A stretch of DNA of 57,661 bases from an uncultured Peptococcaceae bacterium (GCA_900552455.1 URZX01000014.1:1-57661), one strand, 5' to 3'; positions 15,926 to 24,937 are shown, counted from the stretch's first letter. The notes: a model not told the origin generated them from the sequence alone. Made by a program: numbers and translations.

Positions 15926-16977
15926 TGCGCAGCGTCTATCTGATCCGCCACGGTCATCCGGATTTTCCCATCGCCAGCCGCATCTGTCTCGGACAGACCG
16001 ACACGCCGCTGGGTCCCCTCGGCCAGCTGCAAGGCGTGTTGCTCGCGCGCGCCTTTGCGCAGACGACGCTGACAGCGGTTTATACAAGTCCGCTGCGCCG
16101 CGCTTACGACACTGCCCGCTATCTTTGCGACAAGCCGATCGTAAAAAAAGATCTGGCAGAGCAGGCGACAGGGCTCTGGGACGGTCTCTCCTTTGCGGAG
16201 ATCGCCGAGCGCTGGCCGGAGGAATACGCCAGACGCGGCGAGAATCTTACGCGAACCATGCCTGGCGGCGAAGATCTGACACATGCATGTGCGCGCTTTG
16301 CGGCGGCTGTGACAGAAATTCTGCAGGATTCCGCAGGGGACATCGCGATCGTTGCCCACAAGGGCGTGATCGATGTGTTTCTGCGTGCGCTCACCGGCAG
16401 CGCCGTTTTGCCCAAGCTTCCTTACGGCGGCTACTGGCATCTGACCGCGGAAAAGGATGCGCTTGGCCTAACCGATCCTGTGCCGATCCAGCCGCATCCG
16501 GAGCTGGACCGCACGCTTTGTCTGGCGCTTTTGCAAAAGGTCGCACCGGAACCGGTGATCCGCCACTGCGAAGCCGTCAGCGCCCTCGCGCTGGAGATCG
16601 CCGCCGCCCTCCCCCTCTCCCTTGACACCACGCTGATCGCGCAGGCAGCGCTTCTACACGATATCGCACGCACCCACGCAGATCACGCACAGCTTGGCGC
16701 AATTTGGCTGGAAAAGCTGGGCTATCCAACAGTTGCCGAGAGCATTCGCCAGCACCACGATCTGGAAACGCCAGCGCTGGACGAAGCGAGCATTGTCTAT
16801 ATCGCAGACAAATGCCTGCGGGGCGCAGCGCGCGTACCCCTCGCAGAACGTTTCGCTGCCAGCAGGAAAAAATGTCAGAGCCAGGAAGCGCTGGCTGCCT
16901 GGGAAAAACGCTGGCAGACGACCAGAATATTACAGGAAACCATCAACACCTATTGTGGAAAGGAGCTCATACAATGA
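15925..16977 (+). CDS. Histidine phosphatase fused to an HD domain
   Basis: In this 350-aa protein, residues 1-190 are a phosphoglycerate-mutase-type phosphatase (LIRHGHPDF with catalytic His; LRRAYDTARYL; second catalytic His in IVAHKGVIDVF). Residues about 205-330 are an HD phosphohydrolase-like domain (HCEAVSALALEIAA, LLHDIARTHADHAQLGA, RQHHDLE). It is translationally coupled to both neighbours (TAATG before, ATGA after), so it belongs to the Mo-cofactor operon. A role in trimming a nucleotide or phosphate of the molybdopterin pathway is inference; the substrate is unknown. Confidence 0.85.
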   Translation: MRSVYLIRHGHPDFPIASRICLGQTDTPLGPLGQLQGVLLARAFAQTTLTAVYTSPLRRAYDTARYLCDKPIVKKDLAEQATGLWDGLSFAEIAERWPEEYARRGENLTRTMPGGEDLTHACARFAAAVTEILQDSAGDIAIVAHKGVIDVFLRALTGSAVLPKLPYGGYWHLTAEKDALGLTDPVPIQPHPELDRTLCLALLQKVAPEPVIRHCEAVSALALEIAAALPLSLDTTLIAQAALLHDIARTHADHAQLGAIWLEKLGYPTVAESIRQHHDLETPALDEASIVYIADKCLRGAARVPLAERFAASRKKCQSQEALAAWEKRWQTTRILQETINTYCGKELIQ

Positions 16978-17987
16978 GGATCTTATTTGAGACCGCAACA
17001 TCACACCTGAAAAACAACGAAGATCTGGCGCTCGTCACCGTCATCGCTTCCAGCGGCGCAACCCCGCGCGGCGCTGGCGCCCACATGCTCGTCGGCGAAA
17101 GTGGACGCCTCTACGGCACCATCGGCGGCGGCGCTGTGGAGCACCGCTCGATCGAGATCGCCCAAAAAGTCATCGCAGAAAAAGCCTCGCGTGCCCATGA
17201 TTTCAGTCTGACCAAAGACGATGTGCAAGCGCTGGGAATGATCTGCGGCGGTGATGTGCGCGTATTTTTCACCTATCTCTCTGCCGAGGATCAGGCGCTG
17301 CGCGCGCTTTTTGAGACTGCTGCAGAACGCTTCCAGGCCGGAGGCGATCTCTGGCTGATCTGCGCTGTCTCCGCAGGAGGGAGCATGGCGTTGTACGACC
17401 GCAGCCACGGCTTTACCGGCGCTGAAATGCCGGAAGTCCTCATTGCGCACCTGAAGCGCAAGCCGCTGCTCATCGAGCTGGACGGTGCCTCCTACTACAT
17501 TGAACAGGTGAGCAGCGCCGGCCGTGTCTACGTCTTCGGCTGTGGGCATGTCGCTCAGGAGCTGGTGCCTGTGCTGTCTCACGTGGGATTCCGCTGTGTC
17601 GCCATGGACGATCGTGAGGAATTTGCGCAGAAAGCGCTTTTCCCAGATGCCGAGGAGGTTCTGCTCGTCGATTTCAACCACATTGACGAAGCGATCAGCG
17701 TCACCGCCGAGGATTACGCCTGCGTGATGACGCGCGGACACGCCTCCGATGCTGTCATCCAGGCGCAGCTTCTGCGCACACCAGCCAGCTACATTGGCGT
17801 CATCGGCAGCGCCCGCAAAAAAGCCGGCGTGTACAAGAAATTGCGCGAGGACTACGGCTATGGTGACGACGATTTTGCACGCATCACCTCGCCGATCGGT
17901 CTCGACATCCAGGCCGAAACGCCGGCAGAGATCGCTATCTCCATCGCTGCCCAGCTCATCCAAGTGCGCGCAAAGCAAATGAAATGA
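16974..17987 (+). CDS. xdhC: XdhC/CoxI-family Mo-hydroxylase maturation factor
   Basis: The 337-aa protein has the XdhC N-terminal domain ([44 protein letters not shown]) and a C-terminal Rossmann domain (VYVFGCGHVAQELVPVLSHV, VIGSARKKAGV). This family binds molybdenum cofactor and inserts it, often after sulfuration, into molybdenum hydroxylases, here presumably the aldehyde oxidoreductase at 7853-10597. ATG 16974 overlaps the preceding stop as ATGA with AAAGGAG upstream. It is the last gene of the rightward operon and is followed by a strong terminator. Confidence 0.92.
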   Translation: MRILFETATSHLKNNEDLALVTVIASSGATPRGAGAHMLVGESGRLYGTIGGGAVEHRSIEIAQKVIAEKASRAHDFSLTKDDVQALGMICGGDVRVFFTYLSAEDQALRALFETAAERFQAGGDLWLICAVSAGGSMALYDRSHGFTGAEMPEVLIAHLKRKPLLIELDGASYYIEQVSSAGRVYVFGCGHVAQELVPVLSHVGFRCVAMDDREEFAQKALFPDAEEVLLVDFNHIDEAISVTAEDYACVMTRGHASDAVIQAQLLRTPASYIGVIGSARKKAGVYKKLREDYGYGDDDFARITSPIGLDIQAETPAEIAISIAAQLIQVRAKQMK

Positions 17988-18002
17988 GCAAGCTATCCAG
18001 AT

Positions 18003-18045
18003 AAAACAGCAGCCCAATCCTGCGAGGATTGGGCTGCTGTTTTTT
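18003..18045. terminator. Bidirectional rho-independent terminator
   Basis: A 19-bp perfect stem (18003-18021 with 18025-18043) has a 3-nt loop, T runs on the plus-strand side and an A run on the other. It ends the xdhC operon and the convergent DUF454 gene. Confidence 0.93.
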
Positions 18046-18427
18046 ATTCTACGGTTCTTCTCGTCTTCACGAATGCGAAGAAATAGATCATCAGACAGAT
18101 CCAAATGACGGCGAGAACGATCTGCGCCGCTGGCAGATGGCTGACAAACCAGCAGCCGATGGCCATGCTGATGGTAATGGTGACGGTGATGCGAAGCTTT
18201 GTGGCAAAGGTCATGCCTTGGCCCTGGACGTAGCTTTCCAGGTTCTTTTTGTAAAGAGTGGTGCCGGTGAACCAGTGGTGCAGACGCTCTGAGCTTTTGG
18301 CAAACAGCAGCGTTGCCAGAAGATAGAGCGGCACCGTCGGCAGCACAGGCAGAAATGCGCCCAGGGTGCCGAGCGCCAAACAAAGGCAGCCCAGCACCAC
18401 AAGGATCAGGCGAAGCAGGGTCATCAT
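18044..18427 (-). CDS. DUF454 (YbaN-like) inner-membrane protein
   Basis: The 127-aa protein has about three to four hydrophobic segments and the family signature LGAFLPVLPTVPLYLLATLLF near residues 22-42 (only part quoted), then an amphipathic stretch with SSERLHHWF and TLYKKNLESY. The function of DUF454/YbaN is unknown; it is a small membrane protein found in many bacteria. The start is one of two adjacent ATGs after GGAGGAAA. It ends inside the shared terminator with xdhC and begins 22 bp from the end of the glycosidase gene, with which it may be cotranscribed. Confidence 0.85.
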   Translation of the reverse strand: MMTLLRLILVVLGCLCLALGTLGAFLPVLPTVPLYLLATLLFAKSSERLHHWFTGTTLYKKNLESYVQGQGMTFATKLRITVTITISMAIGCWFVSHLPAAQIVLAVIWICLMIYFFAFVKTRRTVE

Positions 18428-18449
18428 TTTCCTCCATTCAATTCAGAAA

Positions 18450-20537
18450 TCATTTCAGCGCGCAAATGCTGACACAGCGGCTGGCGTCGTCGTAAACGAT
18501 ATCCATGCCGAGCTGCTCAGAAACGAAGCGGATCGGCACGAGTGTGCGATCGCCGACGATCTGCGCCGGCACGTCCGTCTCGACGGTGTTGCCGTCGACT
18601 GTGGCGGCCCGATCGCCAACGGTGAGCGCAATGTGGTGGCCGCCATACTCGATAGCGATCGGCGTCTCATGATCGGTCCACGTCACCTGACCGCCGAGGG
18701 CTTCGGTGATCAGTCTGAGCGGCACCATTGTGCGGCCCTCTACGATGATCGGCGGCTGGTCGAGGCTGTAGCTGTCGCCGTTGAGCCAGTAGGTGGTGTT
18801 GTCGATATAGAGATCGAGCAGGTTGTAGGAATTGTTGCCGAGCAGGGCTTCGCCACGCAGGCTGCCGAGGCTGGCGACGATCTTTCCGTTCGCCGCATCG
18901 CCGGTAGCATCGATGGTCAGATAACCATTCGAACCGCTGCCGCTGAAGCCTTCCACGCTCCAGTTCACAACGCGTGGATCGAGGAGCACTTCTGTGCCGT
19001 CGGTCTTGGTGCCGTAGAGCGTCGCATGGACGACGGAACCATCGCTGACCATGAACTGATCGGTCTCGACGCGCAGGCTGGTGAGCCCTTCTTCGCCGAG
19101 AATGTTGACGCTGCGCGATACTGTTGCGCCGCTGCTGCTTGTAATGTTGACGGTCTCTGCTCCAGGCTGCAGAGCGACGTAATTCAAACCTGCTGCAGCG
19201 CCCATGCCATTGGCAGAGGTGATGCTGTAATCAGCAGCATTGACACTGAGGGCGTGGTAATTGGCATCCCAGGCCTTCGTCACGCCGAAGCTCCGCGTTT
19301 CGCCAACGACCATTTCGCTTGGTCCGCTGGTGACAAATCCGGCAACATCGCCAACTGGCGTGCTGTTGTAAATGCCGATGCCGTTGACAACCGGACGCAG
19401 CATACCGTTTCCTTCCGGCGCGGTGACGGTGGAGAGATTCGTCTCACCGAGATGCTGCACGACCATCGTCGTGGAGCCGCCGCCGTCGAGATTGACGGCG
19501 CGCCAGGCGCCGAGGTATTCCATGAAATAGCCCATCGTCGAAAGCTGCGCGCCGACGCTGCGGTTGGTGCGTCCTTCGGCGGTGATGAGCCAGAGGGTTT
19601 TCCCATCCTGAGAAACCGCTGCTGCGGTACGCGCGCGCGTTCCGGCTAGCGAGCTCAGATCCTTATAATATGGCACCATGTGTCCGTTGTCTGCCAGGAG
19701 CGCGTGACCACCGACGAGGAATTTCCAGTTGCGATCCGGCAAAACCTGAGACGTGATCTGCACCTTGGAGCCGATCGGGCAATGGGCGTCGATGAAGGTT
19801 TCGCCGATGCCGTTGACCTGCAGGATGGTTTTTCCGTCGGGCACCTCAAACGGGAACGTCGAGCGGCGCGAGATCTGCTCAACGGTGCCGTCGGCGCCGA
19901 TCAACACCTCTGTGTTGTCAGAATGGCCGCGGGAGCTGGAGCCCCAGAGGTCGTTGTACATCTGGATGGTGTTGGTGTGGCTTTCCTGCCCGGACGGATC
20001 GTGCCAATAATAGGTCTTGTTGAGGCCGTCGATCGGGAATGTTGCGCCGTCGGCGGCGGTGACGCTGCCATTGTAGCTCATGGCCTCGATGATCGCGGTG
20101 TTGTCGGCGGTGATCCCAAGGGAATAGATCCCCTCAATGACCGCCGGCGAGGAGCCGAGCTGGCCGTTCACCAGCGACGGGCCGATCGGCGATCCCTGCA
20201 ACGCCATATTGAAGAAGTCGCCGTTGATCATGGCGACAGCGCCAGTGTTCTGCGCCATGGCCGGCACTGTCGCGCGTTCAGTGTATTCTCCCTGACCGGC
20301 GACAAGCCGCAGATCCAGGTTTGGATTTGTGAGATCACACTCCAGCACCTCAAAACGGATCGGTCCATAGTTTGTGTTCCAATAATGCGATTCATGAACG
20401 ACACCCGGCGCGATGGGTTCCTCGCCGGTTTTATACGGCGCGTCCTCTGCCAGCACGGCGCCGACAAAGAGCGCGCTGGCGATGCCCAGGATGGCGGTGT
20501 GTCGCAGAATCTTCTTCACGAAGTCAAATTTTTTCAC
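18450..20537 (-). CDS. Secreted phosphodiester glycosidase-like protein with a C-terminal stalk domain
   Basis: The 695-aa exported protein has a signal peptide at about residues 1-30 (VKKILRHTAILGIASALFVG). Residues about 60-395 match the NAGPA phosphodiester-glycosidase fold (MINGDFFN, VGGHALLADNG, ARTAAAVSQDGKTLWLITAE, AVNLDGGGSTTMV). A central beta-rich Ig-like region follows. The last 125 residues are a copper-amine-oxidase N-type stalk domain (GRTMVPLRLITEALGG, GDRTLVPIRFVSEQLGM). It probably trims a cell-wall or exopolysaccharide linkage at the cell surface. GTG 20537 is chosen as start because GGGAGGGG lies just upstream; the ATG at 20552 precedes that site. Confidence 0.85.
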   Translation of the reverse strand: MKKFDFVKKILRHTAILGIASALFVGAVLAEDAPYKTGEEPIAPGVVHESHYWNTNYGPIRFEVLECDLTNPNLDLRLVAGQGEYTERATVPAMAQNTGAVAMINGDFFNMALQGSPIGPSLVNGQLGSSPAVIEGIYSLGITADNTAIIEAMSYNGSVTAADGATFPIDGLNKTYYWHDPSGQESHTNTIQMYNDLWGSSSRGHSDNTEVLIGADGTVEQISRRSTFPFEVPDGKTILQVNGIGETFIDAHCPIGSKVQITSQVLPDRNWKFLVGGHALLADNGHMVPYYKDLSSLAGTRARTAAAVSQDGKTLWLITAEGRTNRSVGAQLSTMGYFMEYLGAWRAVNLDGGGSTTMVVQHLGETNLSTVTAPEGNGMLRPVVNGIGIYNSTPVGDVAGFVTSGPSEMVVGETRSFGVTKAWDANYHALSVNAADYSITSANGMGAAAGLNYVALQPGAETVNITSSSGATVSRSVNILGEEGLTSLRVETDQFMVSDGSVVHATLYGTKTDGTEVLLDPRVVNWSVEGFSGSGSNGYLTIDATGDAANGKIVASLGSLRGEALLGNNSYNLLDLYIDNTTYWLNGDSYSLDQPPIIVEGRTMVPLRLITEALGGQVTWTDHETPIAIEYGGHHIALTVGDRAATVDGNTVETDVPAQIVGDRTLVPIRFVSEQLGMDIVYDDASRCVSICALK

Positions 20538-20638
20538 TGTATCCCCTCCCATTTACAATATTTTATAATATTGCGACGTTCCCCTCAAGACTTTGCGGGA
20601 ACTGTTGTTGCTTTGTTTCTTTCTGAGGGCGAACCGTG

Positions 20639-20644
20639 TATAAT
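20639..20644 (+). promoter_or_regulatory. Candidate -10 box upstream of the TtcA-like gene
   Basis: A perfect TATAAT lies here; no good -35 is seen at 16-18 bp. An ATG falls inside this box, which argues against using it as the start codon of the next gene. Confidence 0.45.
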
Positions 20645-20678
20645 GAGGATATATCCCAACAAAGGAGTTGTGACGCGA

Positions 20679-21431
20679 TTGAAAGCTAGTGAATGGCGAC
20701 CATACAACAAAGACCTCTTTGCCAAAATGCGGCGAGCGAGCCGCGAGTTTGGCCTCATCGAAGAAGGAGATTGCATCGCTGTCGGTCTCTCCGGCGGCAA
20801 GGACAGCACGCTCCTGCTCTACGCAATGGCTGTGCTCCAGCGCACGCTGCCCTGCGATTTTTCGCTGCGCGCTGTCTCGCTGGACCTCGGCTGGGGAAAC
20901 GACTACAGCGAAGTGGCTGCGTTCTGCGAAGGGCTGGGCGTGCCGTTTGAGATCATCCCAAGCGAGATTGGCCCGCTGATCTTTGAAGAACGCAAGGAGA
21001 AAAATCCCTGCTCCCTCTGCGCGCGCATGCGCCGCGGCGCCATCAATGGCTGGGCACATGATAACGGCTGCAACAAGGTTGCGCTCGGCCACCACATGGA
21101 CGACTGCATCGAAACGCTCCTCATGAGCCTGTTCTACGAAGGACGCATCCACACCTTTGCGCCGCGCTCCTATCTCACGCGTAGCCAGGTCACGGTCATC
21201 CGTCCCCTTGTCTACGTCAGCGAAGCTGACATCACGCGCATTGGCGCGCGTCTGGCGCTGCCGCTTGTGAAAAATAAATGTCCGGCCGACGGTCACACCA
21301 CGCGCAGCGAGACGAAAGATCTGCTGGCATCGCTCGCTGTCGGCAATCCCCGCATCAAGGAGCGCATCATGAGCGGGATCGACAAGGATCTCTGGCAACA
21401 CTATCGCATCACACCATCAGAGGAGGAATGA
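20679..21431 (+). CDS. TtcA-family tRNA 2-thiolation PP-loop ATPase
   Basis: The 250-aa protein has the PP-loop motif VGLSGGKDSTLLLYAM near residue 38, the Cys pair CSLCARMRRG near residue 115 and GHHMDDCIETLLM, as in TtcA-type enzymes that thiolate cytidine 32 of tRNA using a [4Fe-4S] cluster. Other thiolation roles are possible in Bacillota. The start is uncertain. The TTG at 20679 sits about 11 nt after AAAGGAG; a GTG at 20670 is only 2 nt from it; an ATG at 20643 lies inside a TATAAT box. It is followed after 3 bp by yifB. Confidence 0.8.
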   Translation: MKASEWRPYNKDLFAKMRRASREFGLIEEGDCIAVGLSGGKDSTLLLYAMAVLQRTLPCDFSLRAVSLDLGWGNDYSEVAAFCEGLGVPFEIIPSEIGPLIFEERKEKNPCSLCARMRRGAINGWAHDNGCNKVALGHHMDDCIETLLMSLFYEGRIHTFAPRSYLTRSQVTVIRPLVYVSEADITRIGARLALPLVKNKCPADGHTTRSETKDLLASLAVGNPRIKERIMSGIDKDLWQHYRITPSEEE

Positions 21432-21434
21432 TCC

Positions 21435-22970
21435 ATGCTCGCACAAATCCACTCCGCCGCCCTGAGCGGTCTTGCTGCCGACGCCATCGAGGTTGAGATC
21501 GATTCCAGCCGCGGCATGCCGTCCTGGGAGATCGTCGGATTGCCGGACACCTCTGTCAAAGAGAGCAAGGAGCGCGTCCGCACGGCGATGAAAAACCAGG
21601 GCTTTGATATTCCGCCACGACGCATCGTCATCAATCTGGCGCCTGCCTCGATCAAAAAAGAAGGCCCGTCCTTCGATCTGGCGATCGCCATCGCCATGCT
21701 CGCTGCGACAGAGCAAGCGCCGCTGGAAATCCTCGACCGTTTTCTCTTCATCGGCGAGCTCGGGCTCGACGGCAGCATTCGTCCGGTGAAAGGCGTGCTG
21801 CCGCTGGCCATGGCCATGAAAAAAAGCGGCAAAGCCCTGATCACCTCGACAGGAAATGGCAGCGAAGCGGCGATCAGCGGCATCACCACCTACGCCTTTG
21901 CCACGCTCAAGGACGTGGTCGATTTTCTCATGCGCCCGGAAAGCGCCGAGCCGCTGCCCCAGCCGGACATCGCCAGTCTTCTAGCAGCAGCGCCGCAGAC
22001 TAGCATCGATTTTTCCGATATCAAAGGCCAGCACGAGGCCAAGCGCGCCATGGAGATCGCTGCCGCCGGCGGCCACAACCTCATCATGATCGGTTCGCCA
22101 GGTGCTGGTAAAACCATGTTGGCGCGTGCGCTGCCATCGATCATGCCGCCGCTGTCCGTTGGCGAATGTCTGGAATGCTCGAAGATCCACTCCGTTGCTG
22201 GACTCCTCAGCGCCGAGCATCCGCTGGTCACAGAGCGCCCGTTCCGCGCACCACATCACACCAGCTCGCAGGCCAGCCTCATCGGTGGCGGTCGCGTGCC
22301 GGGGCCCGGCGAGGTTTCCCTGTCGCACAACGGCATTCTCTTTATGGATGAATTTCCGGAATTTCAGAAGAACGTGCTGGAAGCACTGCGCCAGCCGCTT
22401 GAAGACGGCATCGTCACGATCTCGCGCGTGAGCGCCCAGTTCACCTTCCCCTGCAATTTTCTCCTCATCGCTTCGATGAATCCCTGCCCTTGCGGCTATC
22501 TCAACGATCCGAAGCACGAATGCACCTGCTCAGATGCCGCAATCACCCGCTACCGCCGCAAAGTCTCCGGCCCGCTGCTCGATCGCTTCGACATCCAGCT
22601 CGAGGTCATGCCCATCGCCTTCAGCGATCTCTACGACGACAGCACCCGCGAAGAATCGTCGGCGCAGGTCCGCGCGCGCGTCATCCGTGCCCGCAATATC
22701 CAGCTTGCGCGTTTTGCAAAGGACGACGGCATCTACTGCAACAGCAACATGACACAGGCGCACCTCCAAACCTACTGCCAACTCGACGCCGCCTGCAAGC
22801 GGCTGCTCGAGCGCGCTTTTGAAAAGCTCGGCATTTCCGCCCGCGCCCACAATCGCATTCTCAAGCTCGCGCGCACCATCGCCGATCTCGCCGAAAGCGA
22901 ACGGATCCAGGCGCCGCACATCGCTGAAGCGATCCAGTATCGCGCCCTGGACAAATCCCTCTGGAACTAA
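21435..22970 (+). CDS. yifB: YifB/ComM-family Mg-chelatase-like AAA+ ATPase
   Basis: The 511-aa protein has an N-terminal Lon-protease-like domain (IDSSRGMPSWEIVGLPDTSV, LAPASIKKEGPSFDLAIA) and a central AAA+ core: Walker A MIGSPGAGKTMLARALPSI, Walker B GILFMDEFPEFQ and the MNPCPCGY zinc-like loop. A C-terminal Mg-chelatase domain ends in ALDKSLW. ComM homologues act as a branch-migration helicase during natural transformation in some bacteria. dprA at 38175-39275 is a second competence-associated gene in the window, though both are widespread. GGAGGAATG lies just upstream of the ATG at 21435. Confidence 0.93.
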   Translation: MLAQIHSAALSGLAADAIEVEIDSSRGMPSWEIVGLPDTSVKESKERVRTAMKNQGFDIPPRRIVINLAPASIKKEGPSFDLAIAIAMLAATEQAPLEILDRFLFIGELGLDGSIRPVKGVLPLAMAMKKSGKALITSTGNGSEAAISGITTYAFATLKDVVDFLMRPESAEPLPQPDIASLLAAAPQTSIDFSDIKGQHEAKRAMEIAAAGGHNLIMIGSPGAGKTMLARALPSIMPPLSVGECLECSKIHSVAGLLSAEHPLVTERPFRAPHHTSSQASLIGGGRVPGPGEVSLSHNGILFMDEFPEFQKNVLEALRQPLEDGIVTISRVSAQFTFPCNFLLIASMNPCPCGYLNDPKHECTCSDAAITRYRRKVSGPLLDRFDIQLEVMPIAFSDLYDDSTREESSAQVRARVIRARNIQLARFAKDDGIYCNSNMTQAHLQTYCQLDAACKRLLERAFEKLGISARAHNRILKLARTIADLAESERIQAPHIAEAIQYRALDKSLWN

Positions 22971-22993
22971 TTATAGAAAGGACGTATCATTTC

Positions 22994-24103
22994 ATGGACC
23001 CACGTACCAAAGAACTTGCCCATAAGCTCATCCACTACTCCACCCATCTGGAAAAAGGCGAACGCATCCTCATCGAGATTTCCGGCCAGGATGCCTATCC
23101 CCTCGCCGAAGCCCTCATTGAAGAAGTCTACGCCGTCGGCGGTTATCCATATCTGCGGCTCTCAGACGCGAAGCTCTCTCGCGCACTGCTCATGGGCGTC
23201 ACCGAAGAACAGCTCAACTTCAACGCAGGGCTCCTGCTCGAACAGATGAAAGGCATGGACGCCTACATCGCCGTGCGCGCCGGTGACAACATCTCCGAAA
23301 ACGCCGACGTGCCAAAAGAACGCATCGCCCTGCAAAACAAAGCCTACGCCGATGTGCTCGACGAACGCGTCAACAACAGCAAATGGGTCGTGCTGCGCTA
23401 TCCAAACGGCTCCATGGCTCAGCTCGCAAATATGAGCAGCCGCGCCTTCGAGGATTTCTACTACGACGTCTGCAACCTCGACTACGCCAAAATGAGCGCC
23501 GCCATGGACGCCCTCGTCGCCCGGCTCGCACGCACCGACAGCGTCCACATCATCGGGCCTGGCACCGATCTGCGCTTTTCCATCAAGGGCATTCCTGCTG
23601 TGAAATGCGCTGGCGAGTGCAACATTCCTGACGGCGAAGTTTACACCGCGCCTGTACGCGAAAGTGTCAACGGCATCATCACCTACAACACACCGTCGCT
23701 CTACCAGGGCACCGTTTTTGAGCACGTTTCCTTCACATTTGAGCGCGGCAAGATCGTGCAGGCGACCGCCAACGAGACCGAGAAGCTCAACGCCATCCTC
23801 GATGCCGACGAAGGCGCGCGCTACATCGGCGAGCTCGGCATCGGCGTCAATCCCTACATCACCAAACCGATGAAAGACATCCTCTTCGACGAAAAGATCA
23901 GCGGTAGCATCCATTTCACCCCAGGCAGCTGCTACGAAGACGCGCCAAATGGCAACGATTCCACCATCCACTGGGACCTCGTCCTCATCCAAACCCCAGA
24001 ATACGGCGGCGGCGAGATCTATTTCGACGACGAGCTCATCCGCAAAGACGGCCTCTTCGTGCCAGAAGATTTGCAGTGTCTGAATCCCGACACGCTGAAG
24101 TAA
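22994..24103 (+). CDS. M29-family aminopeptidase
   Basis: The 369-aa protein matches the M29 (aminopeptidase T/AmpS) family: N-terminal LAHKLIHYSTHLEKGERILI, a central HIIGPGTDLRFSIKGIP, and the metal-site region GECNIPDGEVYTAPV with GELGIGVNPYITKPM and HFTPGSCYEDAPNGN. It is a cytosolic two-metal exopeptidase. No signal peptide is seen. GAAAGGACG precedes ATG 22994. It is 23 bp after yifB, so ttcA-like/yifB/M29 may form one operon ending at the terminator near 24130. Confidence 0.9.
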   Translation: MDPRTKELAHKLIHYSTHLEKGERILIEISGQDAYPLAEALIEEVYAVGGYPYLRLSDAKLSRALLMGVTEEQLNFNAGLLLEQMKGMDAYIAVRAGDNISENADVPKERIALQNKAYADVLDERVNNSKWVVLRYPNGSMAQLANMSSRAFEDFYYDVCNLDYAKMSAAMDALVARLARTDSVHIIGPGTDLRFSIKGIPAVKCAGECNIPDGEVYTAPVRESVNGIITYNTPSLYQGTVFEHVSFTFERGKIVQATANETEKLNAILDADEGARYIGELGIGVNPYITKPMKDILFDEKISGSIHFTPGSCYEDAPNGNDSTIHWDLVLIQTPEYGGGEIYFDDELIRKDGLFVPEDLQCLNPDTLK

Positions 24104-24107
24104 CAAC

Positions 24108-24156
24108 AAAAATTCCCTCAATGTGTAGCTGCTGCTCAACATCGAGGGAATTTTTT
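24108..24156. terminator. Rho-independent terminator, probably bidirectional
   Basis: The arms 24108-24124 and 24139-24156 form AAAATTCCCTCAATGT/ACATCGAGGGAATTTT with a T run on the plus side and an A run on the other side. It serves the M29 gene and the convergent HEPN-like gene. Confidence 0.88.
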
Positions 24157-24159
24157 ATG

Positions 24160-24552
24160 CTATTCTATCCAATTCTGCGCCATCTCGTCGCGTAGCGCGC
24201 AGAACATCGGGTAAAAACTTTCTTTTGTCTGATCCACGATCGACAGGGCGATCTGTTCGTTGTAGCTGTGCGCCACATTGTTGTGCGCCTGCAAGGCTTC
24301 CAGCCAAACATCTTCTTCGGTGATCATTCTGGCTTCAAACGCCGTTTTGATCACGCGCTTTGGCGAACCCAGCGCAAATTCTGTGTAGCCCTGTTCCTCG
24401 AGGACCTCCTTCATCGCTTTCCAGGACTGTTCGAAGCAGATCTGAAACAGCGCAACCATGCCGGTGAGGGTGACAACGTCATACGGCGGCTCTTCGTCAT
24501 AGATGGCACAGAGATTTTTCAATGACGCCTGGAAATTATCCCACTTTTTCAT
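24160..24552 (-). CDS. HI0074-type nucleotidyltransferase substrate-binding (HEPN-like) protein
   Basis: The 130-aa helical protein resembles the HI0074 substrate-binding family that pairs with minimal nucleotidyltransferases (FQICFEQSWKAMKEVLEEQG, PKRVIKTAFEARMI, NNVAHSYNEQIA). The family usually has an R-x4-6-H-type motif; here the residues before VAH are AHNN, so the Arg seems absent. ATG 24552 (MKKWDNF) was chosen because AAGGAAGG lies upstream. It overlaps the nucleotidyltransferase gene by 17 bp. Such pairs can be toxin-antitoxin systems (MNT/HEPN); toxicity here is not shown. Confidence 0.8.
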   Translation of the reverse strand: MKKWDNFQASLKNLCAIYDEEPPYDVVTLTGMVALFQICFEQSWKAMKEVLEEQGYTEFALGSPKRVIKTAFEARMITEEDVWLEALQAHNNVAHSYNEQIALSIVDQTKESFYPMFCALRDEMAQNWIE

Positions 24553-24844
24553 AGAGCACCCTTCCTTCCTTTTCAATCGCGGCCAAAAGCTCTGGCTGTA
24601 CGTCACTCCCAAGATCAACGATGTCAAATTTTAACAGCGTCCACGTTTCTTCGCTGCAAGCATGTGCAAACCGCACAACATCGCCGCCGCGCACGGCAAG
24701 GTCGATGTCGCTCGTGCGCCGATAATCGCCGCGCGCCCGCGAGCCAAAAAGCAGCACCTGCTCGATGCTGTACTTTTCTGCCAGCTGGCGGATCTCTTCG
24801 ATCACACGCGCGCTGATGCCTGTATCCTCCATCGTCCTCGCCAT
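24536..24844 (-). CDS. Minimal nucleotidyltransferase (MNT), partner of the HEPN-like protein
   Basis: The 102-aa protein has the signature VLLFGSRARGDYRRTSDIDL, that is GSRxRG followed by the metal-binding DxD, and a third acidic position in LLKFDIVDL. In characterised MNT/HEPN pairs this protein AMPylates the HEPN partner and acts as antitoxin. The start is either ATG 24844 or the in-frame ATG 12 bp downstream; both have weak sites. It is transcribed first and overlaps the HEPN-like gene. Confidence 0.82.
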   Translation of the reverse strand: MARTMEDTGISARVIEEIRQLAEKYSIEQVLLFGSRARGDYRRTSDIDLAVRGGDVVRFAHACSEETWTLLKFDIVDLGSDVQPELLAAIEKEGRVLYEKVG

Positions 24845-24876
24845 CCTTTCCTACAAAGCATCATATCACAGGCAAA

Positions 24877-24916
24877 CAGCCATGGCAAGCGCAGATGATC
24901 GCGCTGGCCATGGCTG
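24877..24916 (-). terminator. Hairpin ending the ABC exporter transcript
   Basis: A 16-nt arm pair (24877-24892 with 24901-24916), built on CAGCCATGGC/GCCATGGCTG, is followed on the minus strand by TTTG. The U tract is weak, but the position, 22 bp after the exporter stop, fits. Confidence 0.65.
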
Positions 24917-24937
24917 CTTTTCTGTTTCATTCGCTGC

